A DNA stretch of 64,000 bases from the NCBI GenBank assembly GCA_965261645.1, contig CBDHDJ010000004.1, forward strand, positions 186,001 to 250,000, in the 5' to 3' direction. This DNA is from CBDHDJ01 sp965261645. Lineage in GTDB: Bacteria; Pseudomonadota; Alphaproteobacteria; SHVV01. The notes beneath the pieces are model-generated. The model ran no database searches. It was not told the origin of the DNA and worked only from the letters and a program-made list of their open reading frames with translations. Shown piece by piece: positions 26,447-34,897 of the stretch. The translations under genes and the position numbers were made by a program. How positions within the stretch are numbered: position 1 is the stretch's first letter; every line of letters starts with the position of its first letter.

Positions 26447-26601
26447 GGTCGATTCCTGCTCGTCTCTGTCCCCCGGCTCGTGCGACGCCCGCTGGGTCCA
26501 CCCGCGGAACAGCCGTTGGCGGCGGTGCCCTCAGGTTGGGCTCGCTGGTCTCGGCTGCGTGGCGTCACACCGCCGAACACTATCCCGGTTCCTCACACCC
26601 T

Positions 26602-26629
26602 ATATAGATTTACAATTGTGCAACACAAG
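26602..26629 (-). promoter_or_regulatory. Putative RpoH (sigma-32) promoter of clpB
   Basis: On the minus strand CTTG (26629-26626), a 17-base spacer, then TCTATAT (26608-26602), close to the alphaproteobacterial heat-shock pattern CTTG-N17/18-CYTATNT. The same bases also allow a sigma-70 reading (TTGTGT / TATATA, 16-bp spacer). It would leave a 5' leader of about 150 bases before clpB. Confidence 0.55.
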
Positions 26630-26724
26630 AGCGTGATGGGTCGGCGTGCGCGTGCGCCGCACGCCAAGGCCACGCCGCCCTGCCGCGCCGCGGTCCGGCG
26701 CATGCCGGTGATCGGCGTTCGGCC

Positions 26725-27129
26725 TTAGCTCAGTGTGGGATTGGGGTCGGAACCCCCGAGGTCGGTTTCCACCGGCTCGACCGGGTTCGAATCGGTGGCG
26801 GCTTGAGCATCCTCTTCATGGGGATTGGCCCCGCCGTTCGACGGCCGATCGAGGGATTGCTGGAGCCTGTTTGAAGCGTCGGAGGAGGCGTTGACGAGCC
26901 GGTAATAGTGCTCGGCGTGCTGGAAATAGCTCTCCGAGGCGATGCGGTCACCCGCCACCGACGCGTCCCGCGCCAGCGATATGTACTTATCGAAAATCTG
27001 GTTTGGGGTTCCGCGAACCTTAATGTCCGGCCCGTTGCTCTCGAGGCTGCGATTGCTGTTGGGTCCGTACCCGCGTTTGTTTCCGTTGCGTCCGTTGCGG
27101 GACCGCCGGGAATTAACGGGATGCTTCAT
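26725..27129 (-). CDS. DUF4167-domain protein
   Basis: A 134-residue basic-then-acidic protein. The N-terminus is rich in Arg, Asn and Gly (RRSRNGRNGNKRGYGPNSNR), followed by the conserved DUF4167 core DIKVRGTPNQIFDKYISLAR and SYFQHAEHYYRLVNAS (about 35-80). The rest is low-complexity Asp/Asn/Glu/Pro-rich. DUF4167 is almost confined to alphaproteobacteria and commonly follows prmC, as here. The basic N-terminus suggests nucleic-acid contact, but no function is established that I can name. Confidence 0.85.
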   Translation of the reverse strand: MKHPVNSRRSRNGRNGNKRGYGPNSNRSLESNGPDIKVRGTPNQIFDKYISLARDASVAGDRIASESYFQHAEHYYRLVNASSDASNRLQQSLDRPSNGGANPHEEDAQAATDSNPVEPVETDLGGSDPNPTLS

Positions 27130-27307
27130 GTCGAATCACCATGCCTCGTGGTTATTGCCCCCCTGTGACGTTTAACCCGCAGTGCCGCAGCATGCGACCA
27201 CCATGCCGGGAAAAGGTCATCAGGCTGTGATTACGGGAGATTTGAGAGCCGTTTGATCAGATTCTGGGTCCGCAATCTCCGCCAGCCAACCTAGTGTGAC
27301 CTCCGGA

Positions 27308-28243
27308 TCATTCCAACCCTTTTTTTCGCTTGACTCGCAAGTTTTCGCCTGCGCCGACAATTATGCAACGCTCCCGCCCGGCGAGATCGTGCCCGATGCT
27401 GCTCATCGCCAACCCCACTGCGCCGAGAAGCCCCCGAACCGCCACAAGTTGGCCGTCACCGACCTCGAGAACCGCCCTCCCGCCCGTCGCGAGCAGGCGG
27501 GATACATGGGGCGCCAGCGCGCGGTACGCGGCCAAACCGTCCGTCCCGCCAGCCAATGCGAGCCAGGGGTCGTAGGCGAGCTCCGCATCGAGCGTCGGCA
27601 GCACGCGCTCAGGAACATAAGGTGGGTTGGCGATGATCAGGTCGAACGGCCCGGCGAGCGGTGCACCCCAGTCCCCGACCACGAAGCGGGCCCGGGCGTC
27701 GAGCTCCAGGGCCCTCGCGTTCGTCCGCGCCACGGCCACCGCCCCTGCGCTGATGTCGAGTCCGATACCGTAGGCGTTCGGGAATTCGGCAAGAAGGGCG
27801 AGCAGGAGACAGCCCGTACCCGTGCCGAGATCGGCGATGCGCAGCGCTGCATCGGGGTTGCGCGCCTCCGCGAGCGCGGCTTCGATCACGCACTCGCTGT
27901 CGGGCCGGGGGTCGAGCACGGCAGGGGTGAGAGCGAACGGGAGGCTCCAGAACTCGCGCCGGTCAAGGATGCGGGAGACGGGCTCACGGGCGCTGCGGCG
28001 CGCGATCAGGTCTTCGAAATCTCTTGATTCCGCCGCGCTGAGACCCAGTTCGGGATGGCCGAAGAGGGTCTCGCGGGCACGTCCCAGGCCATGGGCGAGC
28101 AGGAGATACGCATCGAGCCCCGGTGTGCGCACGCCGGCCGCTTGCAGCTCACGGCGCCCCATCGCCAACGCCTCGCCCACGGTCGATACGCCGGCGCATA
28201 GCGCGCGATCACACGAATTCCTGCTCAGGGGGAGTGCCGTCAC
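27308..28243 (-). CDS. prmC: Release-factor glutamine methyltransferase PrmC
   Basis: A 311-residue SAM-dependent enzyme that methylates the Gln of the GGQ motif of release factors, which raises termination efficiency. The N-terminal helical domain (about 1-100) is followed by the Rossmann core with SAM loop IADLGTGTGCLLLALL (about 137-152). The catalytic NPPY motif is in DLIIANPPYVPERVL (about 200-214). Only two bases separate it from the prfA stop, so it is co-translated with its own substrate, RF1. The start is GTG. Confidence 0.94.
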   Translation of the reverse strand: MTALPLSRNSCDRALCAGVSTVGEALAMGRRELQAAGVRTPGLDAYLLLAHGLGRARETLFGHPELGLSAAESRDFEDLIARRSAREPVSRILDRREFWSLPFALTPAVLDPRPDSECVIEAALAEARNPDAALRIADLGTGTGCLLLALLAEFPNAYGIGLDISAGAVAVARTNARALELDARARFVVGDWGAPLAGPFDLIIANPPYVPERVLPTLDAELAYDPWLALAGGTDGLAAYRALAPHVSRLLATGGRAVLEVGDGQLVAVRGLLGAVGLAMSSIGHDLAGRERCIIVGAGENLRVKRKKGLE

Positions 28244-28245
28244 GC

Positions 28246-29331
28246 TCAGCCCTCGGCGCCGTACTCGGCCATGCGCTGTGCTTGATCCTCGGCGATCAGG
28301 GGCTCGATGACCTCATCCAATGCTTCGCCTTCGAGCACCTGCGTGAGCTTGTGCAGCGTCAGGTTGACGCGGTGCTCGGTCACCCGGTTCTGGGGAAAAT
28401 TATAGGTGCGCACGCGTTCGGAACGATCCCCCGTCCCGATCTGATCGCGCCGCTGCGAAGCGCGCTCGGCCTGGCGTGCCATGCGCTCACGATCGTAAAG
28501 GCGCGCGCGCAGCACCTTGAGTGCCTTGGCGCGGTTCTTGTGCTGCGACTTTTCGTCCTGTTGCTGGACGACGATACCGGTTGGCAGGTGGGTGATCCGC
28601 ACCGCGCTGTCGGTGGTGTTCACCGACTGGCCGCCGGGTCCGCTCGAGCGGAAGACGTCGATGCGGAGATCCTTGTCGTCGAGCTCGACGTCGACCTCTT
28701 CGGCCTCGGGCAGGACCGCCACGGTCGCGGCCGAGGTGTGGATGCGGCCCGAGGCCTCGGTCTCGGGCACCCGCTGGACGCGGTGGACGCCCGATTCGAA
28801 CTTGAGCCGGGCAAAGACGCCGCGGCCCGAGATCGACGCGATGGCCTCCTTGTAGCCGCCGCGGCCGGTCTCGGCGGTGTGCAAGATCTCGAAGGTCCAG
28901 CCGCGCCGTTCGACGTAGCGCTGATACATGCGAAACAGATCGGCGCCGAAGAGCGCCGCTTCCTCGCCGCCGGTACCCGCCCGGACCTCGAGGATCGCGT
29001 TTCGTTCGTCGGCCTCGTCCTTCGGCATGAGCAGGAGCTTAACCTTGTGCTCAAGCGCCGGCAGGCGCTGGCGGCAGGCGTCGCGTTCGTCTTGGGCGAG
29101 GGCGCGCATGTCGCTTTCGGACTGGGGATCCGCGATGATGGCGTCGAGATCGGCAAGCTCGTGGCGCAGGCGGCGGAGCTCGCTGGCCTCCGCGACGATC
29201 GGCGAAAGATCGGAGAACTCCTTCGACATGCGGGCGAACACCTGGCGGTCCGTGCCGCTGGCCGCCGCCAGCTTCGCCTGAAGCTCGTCGTAGCGGCTGA
29301 TCAGCTGGTTAATTTGCTCGTCCGATATCAC
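28246..29331 (-). CDS. prfA: Peptide chain release factor 1
   Basis: A 361-residue class I release factor that reads UAA and UAG and triggers peptide release on the ribosome. The domain 2 codon-recognition segment reads RVPETEASGRIHTSAATVAV (about 180-200), a PxT-type tripeptide as in RF1, not the SPF of RF2. The GGQ loop is FRSSGPGGQSVNTTDSAVRI (about 224-243). The length is normal. It sits 60 bases after hisS and directly before prmC on the same strand, a common alphaproteobacterial order. Confidence 0.96.
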   Translation of the reverse strand: MISDEQINQLISRYDELQAKLAAASGTDRQVFARMSKEFSDLSPIVAEASELRRLRHELADLDAIIADPQSESDMRALAQDERDACRQRLPALEHKVKLLLMPKDEADERNAILEVRAGTGGEEAALFGADLFRMYQRYVERRGWTFEILHTAETGRGGYKEAIASISGRGVFARLKFESGVHRVQRVPETEASGRIHTSAATVAVLPEAEEVDVELDDKDLRIDVFRSSGPGGQSVNTTDSAVRITHLPTGIVVQQQDEKSQHKNRAKALKVLRARLYDRERMARQAERASQRRDQIGTGDRSERVRTYNFPQNRVTEHRVNLTLHKLTQVLEGEALDEVIEPLIAEDQAQRMAEYGAEG

Positions 29332-29391
29332 GATGACATCCCAGGTGCTGGACCGTCCCGCCTTTCTATGTAGGCCGGATGAAGTAGGGAG

Positions 29392-30636
29392 CTAGCGGTA
29401 GGGTGCCAGTCGCGCTTCGAGCTCGTCGAGCGCGACGTCGCCCTGCTCGCCGCTGTCGAGATCGCGCAGCGTGACCCCGCCCCGCGCCAGCTCGTCCTCG
29501 CCGATCAGGATGGCGCACCTGGCGTTAAGCTTGTTCGCGCGCTTGAGCCAACGCTTGAGGCTGCCGCCGTAGCCGAGCGCGATGGTGAAACCGCTATGCC
29601 GAAGTTTCTGGGCAAGCTTCAAGGCCGCGGCCTCTTCGCTTTGGCGGATGGGAATCACGGCGAGCGGCCGGATGGGCTCGGGCGGTTCGATGAGCGTCAT
29701 CGCCAATCGCTCGACCCCGGCGGCCCAGCCAACGCCAGGGGTGGCCGGCCCGCCCATGCTTTCGATCAGGCCGTCATAGCGTCCGCCGGCAATCACCGTT
29801 CCCTGGGCGCCAAGGGTCTCGGTGGTGAACTCGAAAGCGGTGTGGCAGTAGTAATCAAGCCCGCGTACGAGGCGTTCGTTGATCACGTAAGCGAGCCCCA
29901 GCGCGTCGAGATCCTCGCGGACCGCGGCGAAAATATCCCGTGCGCCCGGCGTGAGGTAGTCCGACAACAGTGGCGCGTCGGCGACGATCGCCTTGTCGGC
30001 GGTGCTCTTGGAATCGAGGATTCGCATTGGATTGCGCTCGAGCCTCGCGCGGCTGTCTTCGGAGAGTTGGGCGCGGTGGGCGCCGAAATAATCGACCAGC
30101 GCCTCCCGGTACGCCGTGCGGCTCTCCCCATCACCGAGGGTATTGAGCTCGAGTGTCGTCTGATCGCGCACACCGAGCTCATCGAGAATGTGGGCGCCGA
30201 GAGCGATGACCTCGACATCGGCGGGGGGCGCCGCGATGCCAATGTGCTCGACGCCGATCTGGTGAAACTGGCGGAGCCGGCCTTTTTGCGGCCGCTCGTA
30301 ACGAAACATGGGGCCGGAGTAATAGTATTTGAGCGGCACTTGCTGGCTCAAACCCCCGGAGATGAAGGCCCGCGCCACGCCTGCGGTGCCCTCCGGCCTG
30401 AGCGTGAGGCTTGTCCCGCTGCGGTCCTCGAAGGTGTACATCTCCTTGCTGACGATGTCGGTCGTCTCGCCGATCGAGCGCGTGAACACCTCGGTGAACT
30501 CGAAGATCGGCGTCGCGACCTCCTCGAAGCCGTAGCGCGCGGCGAGGGTACGCCCGGTCTCGATGACCAGGCGGTGACGGCGGCTATCGTCAGGCAACAG
30601 ATCGTGCGTGCCGCGAACAGGCTGCAGCCTAGGCAA
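29392..30636 (-). CDS. hisS: Histidine--tRNA ligase
   Basis: Class II aminoacyl-tRNA synthetase, about 414 residues. An open frame reaches 31323 upstream, but that part overlaps ispG and is Arg/Gly-rich noise. The TTG at 30636, with GGGGAACGG just upstream, starts LPRLQPVRGTHDLLPDD, the family N-terminus. Class II motif 2 lies in YYSGPMFRYERPQKGRLRQF, with HisA motif LVRGLDYYCHTAFEF and HisB-like VIAGGRYDGLIESMGGP. The C-terminal anticodon domain ends ALDELEARLAPYR. The gap to ispG is 14 bases, so the two form an operon. Confidence 0.95.
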   Translation of the reverse strand: MPRLQPVRGTHDLLPDDSRRHRLVIETGRTLAARYGFEEVATPIFEFTEVFTRSIGETTDIVSKEMYTFEDRSGTSLTLRPEGTAGVARAFISGGLSQQVPLKYYYSGPMFRYERPQKGRLRQFHQIGVEHIGIAAPPADVEVIALGAHILDELGVRDQTTLELNTLGDGESRTAYREALVDYFGAHRAQLSEDSRARLERNPMRILDSKSTADKAIVADAPLLSDYLTPGARDIFAAVREDLDALGLAYVINERLVRGLDYYCHTAFEFTTETLGAQGTVIAGGRYDGLIESMGGPATPGVGWAAGVERLAMTLIEPPEPIRPLAVIPIRQSEEAAALKLAQKLRHSGFTIALGYGGSLKRWLKRANKLNARCAILIGEDELARGGVTLRDLDSGEQGDVALDELEARLAPYR

Positions 30637-30650
30637 GGACCGTTCCCCGG

Positions 30651-31784
30651 CTAAGACGCTTTGGCGACGGTGGCTGGTTGAGGAGGGGCTTGAGCGTCGA
30701 TCTCGGCGGCCTTGCGCTCGACCAGCTCGACGAGATGATCCACCAGCCTCGCATTGTCGATCTTGTGATCGGCAACGCCGTTCAGGTAGACGAGATGATT
30801 GCCCTGGCCGCCGCCGGTCAGCCCGATATCGGTCTCGCGGGCTTCGCCGGGACCGTTGACGACGCAGCCGATCACCGAAAGCGTCAGCGGCGTCGTGATG
30901 TGCGCGAGCCGCTTTTCGAGAATCTCCACCGTGCGGATGACCGGAAAGGCTTGGCGGGCGCACGACGGGCAGGCGATGACGCTGACGCCGCGGCGGCGGA
31001 TGCCGAGCGCCTTCAAGAGCTCGTGTCCCACCCGGACCTCCTCGACCGGATCGGCCGCCAGCGAGACGCGGATGGTATCGCCGATGCCCTCCATCAGAAG
31101 CAGGCCCATCCCGACCGACGATTTGACCGTTCCCGTCATCAGCCCACCGGCCTCGGTGATGCCGAGATGGAGCGGATGATCGGTCGCCTCGGCCAGTTGC
31201 CGGTACGCGTGGACGGCGAGGAAAACATCGGACGCCTTGACGCTGATCTTGAAGTCTGTGAACCCGTTGTCCTCGAGCAGGCGGGCGTGATTGAGCGCGC
31301 TCTCGACCATCGCTTCGGGGCACGGCTCGGCGTATTTTTCCAGCAGCGCGCGCTCAAGCGAGCCGCCATTGACGCCGATCCGCATGCTGGCACCGTTGCT
31401 CTCGGCCGCCCGAACGACCTCGCGCACCCGTTCATTGGAGCCGATATTGCCGGGGTTGATGCGCAGGCAGTGGGCGCCGGCCTCGGCCGCCTCGATGGCC
31501 CGCTTATAGTGGAAGTGGATATCGGCGACGATGGGCACGTTAACCTCGGCGATAATGCGGTGAAGGGCCTTGGTCGACTCTGGATCGGGGCACGAGATAC
31601 GCACGATATCCGCGCCGGCGGCTTCGAGGTCGCGGACCTGTGCCACCGTGGCCGCCACGTCCGCCGTGGGCGTGTTGGTCATCGACTGGACGCTGATCGG
31701 CGCATCCCCCCCGACCGCAATGGAGCCCACATGTACCTGCCGCGAGGGGCGGCGAACGATGTCCCGGAACGGTCGGATGTTCAT
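30651..31784 (-). CDS. ispG: 4-hydroxy-3-methylbut-2-enyl diphosphate synthase
   Basis: A 377-residue [4Fe-4S] enzyme of the non-mevalonate isoprenoid pathway. It converts methylerythritol cyclodiphosphate to HMBPP using flavodoxin or ferredoxin electrons. The ATG at 31784 gives MNIRPFRDIVRRPSRQVHVG, the family start; the frame is open to 32087 but without homology. The TIM barrel shows VADIHFHYKRA and CLRINPGNIG. Cluster ligands are in IACPSCARQAF (about 265-275) and SVIGCVVNGPGEARETDIGL (about 303-322). It lies between the rodZ-like gene and hisS in the same direction. Confidence 0.95.
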   Translation of the reverse strand: MNIRPFRDIVRRPSRQVHVGSIAVGGDAPISVQSMTNTPTADVAATVAQVRDLEAAGADIVRISCPDPESTKALHRIIAEVNVPIVADIHFHYKRAIEAAEAGAHCLRINPGNIGSNERVREVVRAAESNGASMRIGVNGGSLERALLEKYAEPCPEAMVESALNHARLLEDNGFTDFKISVKASDVFLAVHAYRQLAEATDHPLHLGITEAGGLMTGTVKSSVGMGLLLMEGIGDTIRVSLAADPVEEVRVGHELLKALGIRRRGVSVIACPSCARQAFPVIRTVEILEKRLAHITTPLTLSVIGCVVNGPGEARETDIGLTGGGQGNHLVYLNGVADHKIDNARLVDHLVELVERKAAEIDAQAPPQPATVAKAS

Positions 31785-31935
31785 AAGCTCGCTCGTTGCT
31801 GCGAAGCGCCCGGCAGGCGCTTTATGCGGCACCCAAAGCCCCCCCTTCGGCGCGCGCGTACCATGCGCCCAACGCCGCGCAAGATCAAGAACCCTGGCCC
31901 CCCGGACTCGATCCACGGCGCGCTGCTGCGTACGC

Positions 31936-33597
31936 CTAGCGGTCGCGGGTGGAGCCGCTCTCTTCGTTCCGTGGTGTGGCGGCGAGCAAGGTCTCGGGAT
32001 CGAGCGAGACATCTCGTCGGACCTTGCCCACCGGGCCGAGCGGCTGGACAGCCTGGCCGTCGATAAAAATCTGGATGGCACCCGCATTGCCCGTCATCAA
32101 AACGAGATCCGGCCGGTTGGGCGCAAAGTACTTGTCGCCGGCGCGCAGGATCCGGGTCAGGAACAGCTCGTTGCCTGCGCCCGTGATCTGCACCCAGCTG
32201 TCCATGCGCGCCATGACGACGACACGCGAATCGTCGTTGCCCGCACCGAAGACCTGGGGAATGTACGCATCATCGCCCGTCTCGGGGACCGCATCGGAGA
32301 GCGTCGGTACGGCGGGCGGGGATTCGAGATCGGCTGCGCCACTCGCCGCCGACAGGCTGGCTTGTTGCGGCTCATCCGGCCCGGTCACGGCAGCCGGGCT
32401 CGCATCGACGGGCGCGACCACGGCCAGTTCATCATCCGCCGGCTCGGGCTCCGAGCGGTCCGCCCCGCTCTCGAGCGATCCCATGGCATCGGCAGGCGAG
32501 CTCACATCGACGATGTCCCCGTTCGAGGGCAGGCTCGCGACGAACGTGGCGAGCGCGGAGCCGGTCTCCTCGTCGGCTCCCGCCGCGTCATCACGGGCCG
32601 GTCCGGGCTCGTCGGCGGAGGCCTCGGCGTCTGTCGCCGTCGGCGCCCCGATGGCCGGAAGCGCGGCGTCCTCAGCAGGCTCTTGATCGGTGCTCGACGC
32701 CGTGCTCAAGGCGTCCTCGGCCGCCGAGTCGCCCACACTTTCCTCGCTCACCGCAGGACCCGTCTCGCTCACAAGGGCAAGGTCGTCCGCAATCTCGCGG
32801 TCCTCCTCCATGGCCGTGGAGGCGTCCGAATCGGGCGCTGTGCTCTCACCCTCGCTCGGTACCATCACCGGATCACTGCTCGCCGACACCTCTTCCTCTC
32901 CCTCGTCCGACGGACTCACAGGGGCTCCGGCGGTTGCCAACGTGATGTCGGCAGCGGCCGTTTCGTCGGCCGGTGCGGGAGGGGCGCTCCGGGGCGCCAT
33001 GGCCGCGGCCCCATCGAGAGTGAGGCCGCCTGCCTTGTTGGCGGCGCTCGCGGTGGTCGCGTCGGGTACCGGCTCGTCGGTCGCGGCCAAATGCTCGGGA
33101 ACCTCGCCGACCAGCTCGATCGGCATCTGTTCGCTTTGGGAGACGTAGTACCAAACCCCGTAGACGACGGCGATCAGCAAAACCGAGAACACCAGGATGC
33201 GCACCCCGGGCAGCCGGGCCTCAGGTATCGGCGAGGGGAACTTCAGCTCGGTCGCTTCCACCTTGGTCGAGGTCTCGCGCTTGAACTGTTTGACATGGGC
33301 CTCGCCGTCGAGGCCGAGATGCTCGGCATAGGACCGAATGAAGCCGACCGCGTAGGCGGATCCGGGAAGATCGCTGAAGCGGCCCTCCTCGATGGCCTCG
33401 AGGTGGACCAAGCGGATACGCAGGCGCTCGGCCACCTCCTCGAGCGTGCGGTTGGATTGCAGGCGGGTGGCACGGAGATCCGCACCGACGCCGTCATACG
33501 CGGGATCGTCCGCGGCCGACGGCTGGCGCAGATGCAAGCCGCCCGATCGCGCAGGCGCGGTGTCTGATGGTCCTGAGTCGCGATCGCTCATGTTCAA
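31936..33597 (-). CDS. RodZ-like helix-turn-helix membrane protein (DUF4115)
   Basis: A 553-residue bitopic protein related to RodZ, which links MreB to the elongation machinery. A cytoplasmic Xre-type helix-turn-helix spans about 35-105 (DLRATRLQSNRTLEEVAERL ... GSAYAVGFIRSYAEHLGL). One membrane helix spans about 132-152. A very long periplasmic linker (about 160-450), rich in Ala, Asp, Glu, Ser and Pro, precedes the C-terminal DUF4115 beta domain (VVVMARMDSWVQITGAGNEL ... FIDGQAVQPLGPVGKVRRDV). The linker is far longer than in E. coli RodZ. The position upstream of ispG-hisS is typical for alphaproteobacteria. Confidence 0.88.
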   Translation of the reverse strand: MNMSDRDSGPSDTAPARSGGLHLRQPSAADDPAYDGVGADLRATRLQSNRTLEEVAERLRIRLVHLEAIEEGRFSDLPGSAYAVGFIRSYAEHLGLDGEAHVKQFKRETSTKVEATELKFPSPIPEARLPGVRILVFSVLLIAVVYGVWYYVSQSEQMPIELVGEVPEHLAATDEPVPDATTASAANKAGGLTLDGAAAMAPRSAPPAPADETAAADITLATAGAPVSPSDEGEEEVSASSDPVMVPSEGESTAPDSDASTAMEEDREIADDLALVSETGPAVSEESVGDSAAEDALSTASSTDQEPAEDAALPAIGAPTATDAEASADEPGPARDDAAGADEETGSALATFVASLPSNGDIVDVSSPADAMGSLESGADRSEPEPADDELAVVAPVDASPAAVTGPDEPQQASLSAASGAADLESPPAVPTLSDAVPETGDDAYIPQVFGAGNDDSRVVVMARMDSWVQITGAGNELFLTRILRAGDKYFAPNRPDLVLMTGNAGAIQIFIDGQAVQPLGPVGKVRRDVSLDPETLLAATPRNEESGSTRDR

Positions 33598-33835
33598 TCA
33601 ACCCGCCGGGGATATCCATCCGCAAGGGCAACGGCGGTGCACGGCGATGATACCGTGCCGGCCCCTTGCGCGATCGGGAAAATATGGTCCGCTACGTGGC
33701 ATTCGTTCCTTATGTTAACACAAATTGTCAAGCAGATCAAAAAGCCGAGGAGGGGCAACGGGTTAAATGGTAGAGCGCGGAGATTGCGCGAAGGAGGCGA
33801 CGCACCGGCCGGGCCGATGACCCGAGCAACCAGGC

Positions 33836-34897
33836 CTAAGGGCTGGACGTCTTCACTTCGGCACCCGCGGTGCGAGCGAACACGGCGGCGGCTTGCCCGA
33901 CGAGTTCCTCGATGATGTCCGCGATGGGTTGCTCCCGCGTCACCATGCCGACGCTTTGCCCCGCCATGAGCGAGCCGTTCTCGACATCGCCATCGAGGAC
34001 CGCGCGCCTGAGGGCGCCGGCCCAGAAGTGCTCGATCTCGAGCTGCGCTTCGGTTTTCTCGATCGCGCCCGCCCGATAGCGCGCGATCACTTCACGCTGG
34101 GTGTCGAGAAAGCGTTGAGTGGCGTCATTGGCCAGCGCCCGCACCGGGATGACGGGGAACTGCGGGTCGAGCTGAATGGACGGGACGGCATCGCGCGCAC
34201 TCGCCCGGATGAAGGCCTGCTTGAACTTGGGATGGGCGATCGATTCGGTGGAGCAAACGAAACGGGTCCCGAGCTGACAGCCGCTCGCGCCCATCTCCAA
34301 GTACATCGCGATGGCTTCGCCGCGGCCAATACCACCGGCGACGAAGACCGGAACCTCGCGAACCTCCGGGAGGATCTCCTGCGCCAGAACGCCGGTGGCG
34401 ACCGGGCCGACATGGCCGCCGGCCTCCGCCCCTTCGATCACCAGCGCATCGAGGCCGGCGCGGAGCAGGCGCCGTGCGATGCTGAGCGCCGGCGCAAAAG
34501 CAATCGCTTTGGCGCCGCCTTCCTTGATGCGCGAGATCGATCGCGTGACCTGCAATCCGCCCGCCAGCACCACGTGGGAGACCTGGCGCTTGGTACAGAC
34601 GGCAATGAGTCGGTCGAGCTCCGGATGTATGGTGATGAGATTGACGCCGAACGGCTTGTCGGTGAGATCGAAGGTGGCCGCAATCTCGGCGTCCAATTGG
34701 TCCGGCGTCATCGCGCCGGTGGCGATGACACCGAACCCGCCGCTGTTGGATATCGCCGCGACGAGATCGTGGTTGGAGACCCAGGTCATCGCGCCGCCCA
34801 TGATGGCGTAGCGCGTGCCCAGAATCTCGCACCCGCGCCGCCACAGCTCGTCGAGACGGGTGCGGCCGGCGCTGATTTCAGCCGTCGTCGCGGGCAT
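33836..34897 (-). CDS. Nitronate monooxygenase-like flavin oxidoreductase
   Basis: A 353-residue FMN-dependent TIM-barrel enzyme of the 2-nitropropane dioxygenase/NMO and enoyl-reductase (FabK-like) family. The ATG at 34897 (MPATTAEISAGRTRLDELWR) overlaps the end of lysC by 20 bases; the longer frame to 35071 lies inside lysC and is rejected. Key blocks are GTRYAIMGGAMTWVSNHDLV (about 25-45), FGVNLITIHPE, the flavin-contacting DALVIEGAEAGGHVGPV (about 155-170) and FVAGGIGRGEAIAMYLEMGA (about 190-210). The substrate is not certain. Translational coupling with lysC may simply be chance proximity. Confidence 0.85.
   Translation of the reverse strand: MPATTAEISAGRTRLDELWRRGCEILGTRYAIMGGAMTWVSNHDLVAAISNSGGFGVIATGAMTPDQLDAEIAATFDLTDKPFGVNLITIHPELDRLIAVCTKRQVSHVVLAGGLQVTRSISRIKEGGAKAIAFAPALSIARRLLRAGLDALVIEGAEAGGHVGPVATGVLAQEILPEVREVPVFVAGGIGRGEAIAMYLEMGASGCQLGTRFVCSTESIAHPKFKQAFIRASARDAVPSIQLDPQFPVIPVRALANDATQRFLDTQREVIARYRAGAIEKTEAQLEIEHFWAGALRRAVLDGDVENGSLMAGQSVGMVTREQPIADIIEELVGQAAAVFARTAGAEVKTSSP

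Noticed and set aside
30637..31323. Upstream extension of hisS
   Set aside because: It overlaps ispG in another frame and is Arg/Gly-rich with no family similarity; the TTG at 30636 with a good RBS starts the conserved HisS N-terminus.
33597..33835. Possible promoter TTGACA near 33725 for the RodZ-like gene
   Set aside because: No acceptable -10 box lies 16-18 bases downstream on the minus strand.
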